From Lacticaseibacillus sharpeae JCM 1186 = DSM 20505 (GTDB lineage Bacteria; Bacillota; Bacilli; Lactobacillales; Lactobacillaceae): 48,125 bases of DNA. The notes under the pieces are model-generated. The model was not told the DNA's origin, made no database searches, and saw only the letters and a list, made by a program, of their open reading frames with translations. The DNA is taken from the NCBI RefSeq assembly GCF_001436225.1, contig NZ_AYYO01000008.1, positions 1 to 48,125 on the forward strand, in the 5' to 3' direction. Position 1 is the stretch's first letter; each line of letters opens with the position of its first letter. The translations under genes were made by a program, and so were the position numbers. Positions 42,741 through 48,125 of the stretch are shown here, piece after piece.

Positions 42741-43082
42741 ATCGAAAATAGACTTAAGCAGGTTCGTAATACATTCGGTTGGACATTGGATGATTTGGCA
42801 GCAAGAAGCGGCATAAAACGCGGCACGCTAAACAACTACGAAAACGGGAAAACTGAGCCTAAAATGGCAACATGGCAGAAGCTCGCCGATGTTTTTAACG
42901 TTCCGGTGTCGTATCTCCAAGGATTACCCATTACTGGTGATTTGCATGACCTGGAGTTAGCTAAGGAATTGGTTAAAAGACTTAGGCAGATTGTAGAAAC
43001 TGATGATCCTGATGAAATACGTCGGCTTGCAAGAAAGGCTCTTAAAGAACTGCGCAACGATGAAACGCAGCATCCCCGTTAA
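42741..43082 (+). CDS. CI-like XRE repressor, apparently with an AUC start
   Basis: The 113-residue protein has an N-terminal XRE helix-turn-helix (LDDLAARSGIKRGTLNNYE) and a helical C-terminal part, without a LexA-like peptidase domain. It therefore cannot be inactivated by RecA-driven self-cleavage. Homologues begin MENRLKQVR or similar. Here that position is ATC, 7 bases after AAGGGAGGAG. The frame is open further upstream with an ATG at 42660, but that lies before the -10 TACAAT. The start choice is thus an inference. Confidence 0.82.
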   Translation: MENRLKQVRNTFGWTLDDLAARSGIKRGTLNNYENGKTEPKMATWQKLADVFNVPVSYLQGLPITGDLHDLELAKELVKRLRQIVETDDPDEIRRLARKALKELRNDETQHPR

Positions 43083-43157
43083 CCCCCTAAGCTAAAATTA
43101 GGGCGTCACATCTGGAATTACCTCCTGTTCACTTGCCACCATGCTCATACTTCATAC

Positions 43158-43172
43158 ATACGGCCGCCCCAG
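43158..43172. repeat. 15-base repeat, copy 2
   Basis: ATACGGCCGCCCCAG, identical to 40511-40525. It lies between the repressor gene and the integrase, about 25 bases before the integrase ATG. Confidence 0.5.
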
Positions 43173-43197
43173 CCTTGTACGAAAGGAATTGAATAGC

Positions 43198-44352
43198 ATG
43201 GCAGCATTTAAGCAGTACGAGACAAGCAAGGGCACGTTCTGGATGTTCAAGACGTACATCGGTCGGGATCCACAGACTGGCCGGGAACGGTCAACCACAC
43301 GGCGCGGATTCGCCACTCGAAAGGTGGCGTAATTGGCAGCGGCGCGTTTCATGATTGACGTTGAGAATGGCGAACTAGATAAACCAAAGCAAAAAAAATA
43401 CACCTTCGCAGAGGTGTATGTAGAGTGGCTAGACAATTATAAAAATACTGTGCGCGAATCGACCTGGAGCAAAACAGTGGGCTTCTTCGATATTCACATT
43501 CTACCAGCGTTTGGCAGAAAGTACATCGACCGCATCACCACCAGAGACGTACAGCGCGCCGTTAAGCAGTGGGCAGCGGAGACAACGCAGAATTACAAGC
43601 GGTGGTTCATCTTCACAAAGCAGCTGTTTGAGTACGGAATGCAGCAAGGTTACTGCGAAAGCAACCCGGCGAAATTGGTCACCTTACCGCGTCACCAGGA
43701 CAAGGCAGGCACTGACAAGTTAAAGAGCTGGACGCCGGTACAAATGCGCCGGTTCTTCGACTGCATCGACCAGGACGCGGATCCGGAAACCTACGCCATG
43801 TTTTACACGTTGGCAGCTAGTGGGATGCGGCGTGGCGAATTGCTGGCCCTCACCTGGTCGGACGTTAGTTTCAGTGATAGCAGTATCACCGTGAATAAGA
43901 CGTTGGCAGCTGGCGTTAAGGGCCGTTTGATGCTCGACGCGCCAAAGACCAGGACAAGCCGCCGCACCATCCCCATGGACACCGGGGCCATGCAGGTATT
44001 ACGGCGCTGGCACCTCATACAGGCCCAGTGGCTACTGGCGTTAGGCGTTCGCGGGGATGCACGCAAACAGTTGGTATTCTCGAATCGAAAGAATGGGCTG
44101 CATTCACTGGATACCCCGCACAAGCGTCTGCGTGCGCTGTGTGACGCCAACGGTCTCGAGTACATCTCTGTTCACGGGTTTAGGCACTCGGCCATTAGCA
44201 ACATGCTGGCGGCTGGTGTAGACGTGGCCACCGTCCAAAAGCGCATGGGCCACGCATCCCCAGAGATAACGCTCAAGGTGTACGCCCACGTATCGAAAGA
44301 ACAAGCCAAAGAGGGAGCAGAGATTGGCGCCCGGTACCTTGGTTTAAGCTAA
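43198..44352 (+). pseudogene. Tyrosine integrase interrupted by a stop codon
   Basis: From the ATG at 43198 the frame codes for an AP2-like arm-binding domain (FKQYETSKGTFWMFKTYIGR), is stopped by TAA at codon 45 (43330-43332), and then continues in the same frame. The continuation has a core-binding domain (YTFAEVYVEWLDNY) and the catalytic domain with MRRGELLALTW, HGFRHS and GHASPEITLKVYAHV (Arg, His-Arg and Tyr of the active site). A single CAA-to-TAA change explains it. A TTG directly after the stop, behind AAAGGTGG, could restart translation and give a 339-residue protein without the arm-binding domain. Confidence 0.88.
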
Positions 44353-44355
44353 ATA

Positions 44356-44396
44356 TCGGGGTCAAAACATCAATCCGGGGTCACGGCCGGGGTCAC
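44356..44396 (+). repeat. Right arm-type integrase sites
   Basis: CCGGGGTCAC lies at 44375-44384 and 44387-44396, again 12 bases apart, with an imperfect TCGGGGTCAA at 44356-44365. They start just after the integrase stop and match the two copies at the left end. Confidence 0.8.
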
Positions 44397-44466
44397 GGTG
44401 TCTGAAACGTCCCTCAAACGTGCCCTAAACCCGTATCACATCAGCATTCTACAAAGCAACGGTATT

Positions 44467-44483
44467 AAACCCGTTCAGATCCA
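44467..44483 (+). repeat. attR core
   Basis: AAACCCGTTCAGATCCA, identical to attL. It is followed directly by the chromosomal terminator that probably stood behind the tRNA before integration. Confidence 0.92.
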
Positions 44484-44489
44484 CTAACC

Positions 44490-44530
44490 AAAAAGCCGAT
44501 TTCCGCGGTCACCGTGGAAATCGGCTTTTT
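44490..44530. terminator. Terminator of the MFS gene (and formerly of tRNA-Ala)
   Basis: AAAAAGCCGATTTCC pairs with GGAAATCGGCTTTTT. It is symmetrical, so it works on both strands. Without the element it would lie directly behind tRNA-Ala. Confidence 0.92.
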
Positions 44531-44547
44531 CATTTGGCTAAATACTG

Positions 44548-45732
44548 TTAGTTTTGCCGCCGCGCTTTAAGTTTGGACAACTCGTTGCTAAACGCGAACA
44601 GCAGCACGCTGGCCATGATGACGACCGTGGCCGCGATGAACATGAACCGGTACGACGTGCGCTCAATCACGAGCGCCCCAATCAGTGGCCCGAGTGCCCG
44701 GCCCGCAGATGCGCAGGCTTGCACGAGGCCTTGGAACCGGCCCTTCTGGCTTTCCGGCGCCGTCAAATCGACGAAGGTCGACACTGCCGGCAACGCGGTG
44801 ATTTCGCCAATCGTCAACACCGCCATCGTCACGACGAACACCCAGTACTGGTGGGCAAACGGCAGAATCAGGAAACTACCACCGAGTAAACCAAAGCCAA
44901 CGTAGAGCCGGCCGTGCAGGTGGTCGTTCAGCCAATCATCGAACATCGTCAGTACCGGCTGGAACGCCACGATGAGGATGGCGTTAACCGTCCAGAGGAA
45001 ACTGTAATCGCGCACCTTGAGCCCTTCGTCGAGCATGAACGCGGAGATGTTACTCTGCCACTGCTCGTAGAAGATCCAGATAATTACCAGCGTGAGCAAC
45101 ACCGTGAAGACGGGTGCGGAAATATGCATCTTGTCCTTGACCATCTTCGCCTGGCCCGCAGTCCGCACACGATTTTTGCCCCGATACTCAAAGAAGGCAA
45201 TAATCAAAAACAGCAGGTACATGAAGAAGGCGATGGTGAAGATGTACTGAATGCCCATGGGCAGGAATATCCCCACGCCGAGGGTCCCGAACACGAGTCC
45301 CAGGTTACTGATGAAATACATCACGTTGAAAATGTAGCTGGCGCGCTTGGTGCGGATGCGCGTGGCGAACCCGTTCACACAGGTTACCACCATCCCGCTA
45401 CCAAAACCGGACACCACGAGCAGAATCGGGAACGCCGGCCAGCCGTGCCAAAAAATCAGCGCGGCGGTGGCAACCGTCATCATCGTAATCCCAATCAGAA
45501 TTGTCGCGTCTTCCCGCCATTTGTCGAACAGCCGGCCACCAACTGCGCTCCCAATCACCATGAACATGGAGTTGAAGAACAGCACAATCCCCGCCGTTGT
45601 CAGCGACTCACCCAGCGTTTCGTGCATATAGATGGTGGTTAGCGGCCAGATGAAGCTCGACCCGGTATTGGTAATCAGGTAGCCCAGGAATAGCCACGAC
45701 AGTTTAATTTGTTTTTGTTGTTTGTTTTGCAA
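44548..45732 (-). CDS. MFS transporter
   Basis: The 394-residue protein has about 12 membrane helices in the major facilitator layout, with GGRLFDKWRED-like loop 2-3 and a long central loop near 195-215. The closest shape is a drug/proton antiporter, but the substrate is unknown. It starts with TTG (MQNKQQKQIK) after GAGAAGGTGG. The 5' stretch 45733-46081 up to the divergent operon contains only promoters, as far as I can see. Confidence 0.88.
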   Translation of the reverse strand: MQNKQQKQIKLSWLFLGYLITNTGSSFIWPLTTIYMHETLGESLTTAGIVLFFNSMFMVIGSAVGGRLFDKWREDATILIGITMMTVATAALIFWHGWPAFPILLVVSGFGSGMVVTCVNGFATRIRTKRASYIFNVMYFISNLGLVFGTLGVGIFLPMGIQYIFTIAFFMYLLFLIIAFFEYRGKNRVRTAGQAKMVKDKMHISAPVFTVLLTLVIIWIFYEQWQSNISAFMLDEGLKVRDYSFLWTVNAILIVAFQPVLTMFDDWLNDHLHGRLYVGFGLLGGSFLILPFAHQYWVFVVTMAVLTIGEITALPAVSTFVDLTAPESQKGRFQGLVQACASAGRALGPLIGALVIERTSYRFMFIAATVVIMASVLLFAFSNELSKLKARRQN

Positions 45733-46081
45733 CTAACCACCTTCTCCACAGCATTTTTCATTTTATCAAGACCACTTCCGGCCTTGTCCTCATAGTAGTA
45801 TAGACGAAAAAATGCTCCATGCGGCAGTCTCTGAGACAGTCGTGAGCACTTCATGGGCAACTCTTTCATTTGTCCCTACCAGCCGCAAAAACACGGACGA
45901 TTACGCAAAAATATTGCAACCAGAAACCAAACCGTGCGTTTACTTGTGAAAAGCCGAATAAAAAACATCCAAATCCGTGGTAACGGTACCTAAATCTGGC
46001 GTCATTGTTGTACAATGGCTTTAGTAATAACACTTGGAAACCGTTTTTGACGGCAGTTAATTATAAATAAGAGGTAACGAT

Positions 46082-46972
46082 ATGTCTGTAGAAACTAGCC
46101 TTGCATACCAGCAGCAATTCTTCACCGCCTTCGCCAAAGCTTGGGCTGATAAGTCCGACTACCGCCTGTACAAGGGCATTGACGACGCCGCCCACACCCT
46201 GCGCCTGGACATCCACGAAGTTCCTGGCTACGTGCTCGCCTATGATAAGAGTGCGCAGGAGGAATTGCACCACTACTTGCGCAAGAACTTCATTCAGTGG
46301 CTGCGTGAATACGTCCCATTTTTTGAAGTTGCCGATGATGGCCGCGTCTTCTTCGGGGACTGGTACCACCGCCGTGAATTCGGCCGGCTCGATGTCTTCG
46401 CCCGCGAAATCATGCACCAAGATGAAGAACAGCGTGCTATTTTGCCCCACCTGCAAGCGTTCGCCGCGGACCCAGATCACTACCTGGACACCCAGATTGA
46501 ACAGCTGCGCAAAGACTGCTACCAACAAGCAACCGACTTGCACAGTCAGCTCGAAACACTCGAAGCAGACAGTGCCGGCAGTCCTGAACCAGCGCGCACT
46601 ACGGCACCCGCTGGGGGGAACACCACCAAGCGTCTGCGTGGTTTGCTGAAGAACTTCATGGATCCAGATGCGGAGACCACCGAAGAACCCGAGACTGACG
46701 CCGCACCAACACCAACGACCCGTCGTTCATACCACGGAGTCGACATCAACCGCGTCCGGGCCCAATTCCAGGAAGCTAAGGAAGCCGCTGACGCTGAATT
46801 CGACGCGAAGAAGCGCTCACTGCAGGTTGCCGCTGCGGTTACCCGCTACGAATACCAGGCTGTCCTTGCCACCTACAGTTCAATCGATCAGTTCATCAAC
46901 ATTCTCACTAACCTGCCCAAGGATTACACCCAGGCGCTGAAGAAGGCAGAGGAGGACAACAGCCGTGCTTAA
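46082..46972 (+). CDS. Unknown protein, first gene of a two-gene operon
   Basis: The 296-residue soluble protein has an N-terminal globular part (about 1-150, rich in aromatic residues: YVPFFEVADDGRVFFGDWYHRR), an acidic Pro/Thr linker (about 165-220), and a C-terminal coiled coil (about 221-290, RVRAQFQEAKEAADAEFDAKK). There is no membrane or signal sequence. I do not recognise the family. AAGAGGTAACGAT precedes the ATG. It overlaps the next gene by 8 bases. Confidence 0.78.
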   Translation: MSVETSLAYQQQFFTAFAKAWADKSDYRLYKGIDDAAHTLRLDIHEVPGYVLAYDKSAQEELHHYLRKNFIQWLREYVPFFEVADDGRVFFGDWYHRREFGRLDVFAREIMHQDEEQRAILPHLQAFAADPDHYLDTQIEQLRKDCYQQATDLHSQLETLEADSAGSPEPARTTAPAGGNTTKRLRGLLKNFMDPDAETTEEPETDAAPTPTTRRSYHGVDINRVRAQFQEAKEAADAEFDAKKRSLQVAAAVTRYEYQAVLATYSSIDQFINILTNLPKDYTQALKKAEEDNSRA

Positions 46973-48023
46973 TTACAACGACAAAGAAATCACGAGCATC
47001 ATCACCAGCGACCTCGAAATCGCGGAATCGCGGACACGCATCACCGTCAAGAGCGACGCCACCATCGAAGCAATGAAGGACAGCGAACTCTGGGCTGCTA
47101 ACAACTCTGCCCAGACCAACACCTTGCTGGACTTCACCACGCTGCTCGCGGACAAGATTCACCAGAGCCTCGCCGACGTGAACGGACTGGGCACCAGCAA
47201 CTTCTTCAAGCAGCTGTGGCTCAAGCCCGTGGTGCCCGATGCGGACCACACCACCATTGTTTTCTTCCAGGCCACTCCTGATGGCAACAAGGAACTCTTC
47301 ACCATCGTTGACCCCCTGCGGACAGACGGCCGGCTGGTTGCGTCCAACCTGCCAACCTTGATTCAGATTACCGCCAAGAGCGATGATGCCCTCGGCTACA
47401 GCGACGATGAAGTCACCGCACTCATCGCCATGGTCAAGGAACTGTACGCGGCCGGCTATGCGTTCCGCACCGTCGACGAAACCGTCTTGCAGCCGGTTGA
47501 TGGCCTCACCTTCGCCACCAAGTTCGACACCTCCCGCCCACTTCTGGCCAGTGCCACCGTGCAGGAAGCCGGCAACATTCGCCTGGCCGCCACCATCAAC
47601 GGCACGGCCGCTGGTTACCACGTGTACGACGAAGAGCACCACGACTGGATGGACCTCGGAACCGACACGCGTGAAGGCGACCAGTTCGTCTGGGAAAGCA
47701 CCAGCATCCCCGAAGACCTCGTCGGCCAGAAGTTAACGCTGGCAGTATCTGTTCAGTCCGTCGACAACGTTCCCGCAATGGACGAACTGTTTGTCATCGC
47801 CTCCAGCAACGCCATTCTGATGAAGGAAAGCGTCAACCCGGGTGAATACAGTCTGAGCTTGCCGAACCACAAGGACCTCACCGTCCGTGTCAACCCGATG
47901 AGCGGCACTGTCACCCTCGGCTACCCCGAACCAACCACCCAGATTATCGAACTGGACAACCAGTACCCATTCCTCGGCGAATGGCTCAAGTCAGTTCTGC
48001 CCAAGAAACCAGCATTTAACTAA
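46965..48023 (+). CDS. Unknown protein, second gene of a two-gene operon
   Basis: The 352-residue protein starts with GTG (MLNYNDKEITSII), preceded by GAGGAGG, inside the end of the first gene. It seems to have three parts: a helical N terminus (1-60), a middle alpha/beta part (about 60-185), and a beta-rich C terminus (about 190-345) that could be an immunoglobulin-like fold. It has no signal peptide or membrane segment. The overlap with the first gene suggests that the two products form a complex. Confidence 0.78.
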   Translation: MLNYNDKEITSIITSDLEIAESRTRITVKSDATIEAMKDSELWAANNSAQTNTLLDFTTLLADKIHQSLADVNGLGTSNFFKQLWLKPVVPDADHTTIVFFQATPDGNKELFTIVDPLRTDGRLVASNLPTLIQITAKSDDALGYSDDEVTALIAMVKELYAAGYAFRTVDETVLQPVDGLTFATKFDTSRPLLASATVQEAGNIRLAATINGTAAGYHVYDEEHHDWMDLGTDTREGDQFVWESTSIPEDLVGQKLTLAVSVQSVDNVPAMDELFVIASSNAILMKESVNPGEYSLSLPNHKDLTVRVNPMSGTVTLGYPEPTTQIIELDNQYPFLGEWLKSVLPKKPAFN

Positions 48024-48035
48024 ACGTGGATATGC

Positions 48036-48074
48036 AAAATGAGCCACACCTCAATTTGAGGTGTGGCTCATTTT
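48036..48074 (+). terminator. Terminator of the two-gene operon
   Basis: AAAATGAGCCACACCTCAA pairs perfectly with its complement around a one-base turn region and ends in TTTT. The stem is symmetrical and could act on both strands. Confidence 0.85.
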
Positions 48075-48078
48075 GGGT

Positions 48079-48124
48079 CTACACTTTCTGGTGTTGGAGA
48101 TTTTTCTCCAACTCAGAGGTGTAG
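48079..48124. other. Long hairpin at the window edge
   Basis: CTACAC, TCTG and GTTGGAGA pair in order with GTGTAG, CAGA and TCTCCAAC around a TTTT loop. It could be an end of an insertion sequence or a structured RNA start. The window ends here, so I cannot decide. Confidence 0.4.
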
Positions 48125-48125
48125 G

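Larger units (their letters stand above)
34685..44483. mobile_element. Integrated phage-like element (satellite or reduced prophage), 9.8 kb
   Basis: The 17-base repeat AAACCCGTTCAGATCCA at both ends marks integration into the tRNA-Ala gene. Inside are a tyrosine integrase, a CI/Cro switch with three operators, Rha-like and ArpU-like regulators, an HTH protein, a DnaD-like initiator with internal repeats, a DnaC-like loader and several small unknowns. The integrase and repressor genes read plus and all others read minus. I see no terminase, portal, capsid, tail, holin or lysin gene. This fits a phage-inducible satellite that uses a helper, or a prophage that lost its late region after the ArpU gene. 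Confidence 0.88.

Noticed and set aside
46908-47642. A 244-codon open frame opposite the second unknown gene of the right-hand operon
   Set aside because: No ribosome site or terminator fits it, while the plus-strand genes have both.

Overview
The window reads as a chromosomal segment of a fairly GC-rich member of the Lactobacillaceae. The order ldh-pth-mfd-flippase-rqcP-divIC-S1 protein-tilS-hpt-ftsH-hslO-dusB-lysS-rRNA is the usual one in that family, and alr-antitoxin-mazF, lexA and an L-lactate dehydrogenase agree. I cannot fix the species from sequence alone.

Layout. 1-580: the first bases of a 16S rRNA gene (minus strand) with two tandem promoters. 582-15775: a long minus-strand housekeeping block (lysS, dusB, hslO, ftsH, hpt, tilS, S1 protein, divIC, rqcP, flippase, mfd, pth). 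15979-19602: L-lactate dehydrogenase, an L,D-transpeptidase behind a structured leader, and a CBS-domain protein. 19643-23052: mazF and its antitoxin, alr, acpS and a CorA-type transporter. 23194-26177: 5-formyl-THF cyclo-ligase, an AEC carrier, SOS-controlled lexA and a small membrane protein. 26266-30883: an ABC transporter locus with two substrate-binding lipoproteins, one permease and one ATPase. 30895-33979: an oxidoreductase and small proteins. 34115-34573: two candidate small RNAs. 34629-34701: tRNA-Ala(CGC), whose 3' end is the target of a 9.8 kb phage-like element (34685-44483). 44490-48125: an MFS transporter, a two-gene operon of unknown function, and a hairpin at the window edge.

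The most striking part is the ABC transporter locus. Each substrate-binding gene has its own leader peptide of 19 codons. The two peptides share the C-terminal plan N-A-X3-G-X2-G-stop, where X is Phe in one and Tyr in the other. The switch is made only by a T-to-A change in the second base of five codons. Behind each peptide lies a chain of seven segments that pair in two mutually exclusive registers. One register forms two successive intrinsic terminators and the other forms neither. This looks like ribosome-mediated attenuation by Phe and by Tyr of a shared aromatic amino acid importer.

About 6 kb away lie two adjacent small RNA candidates with CCUCCAA heptaloops. The second contains a 22-nt stretch that is complementary at 21 positions to the ribosome binding site and start codon of the Tyr-controlled binding protein. 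The motif UUGGAGG, the exact complement of the loops, is the Shine-Dalgarno sequence of both binding proteins, of the permease and of the CBS protein. Transcriptional attenuation and antisense control may therefore converge on one transporter.

The integrated element has an integrase, CI/Cro-type regulators with three operators, Rha- and ArpU-like proteins, a replication initiator with in-gene repeats, and a DnaC-like loader. It has no recognisable capsid, tail, lysis or terminase genes, so it looks like a phage satellite or a reduced prophage. Its integrase gene carries an in-frame stop codon.
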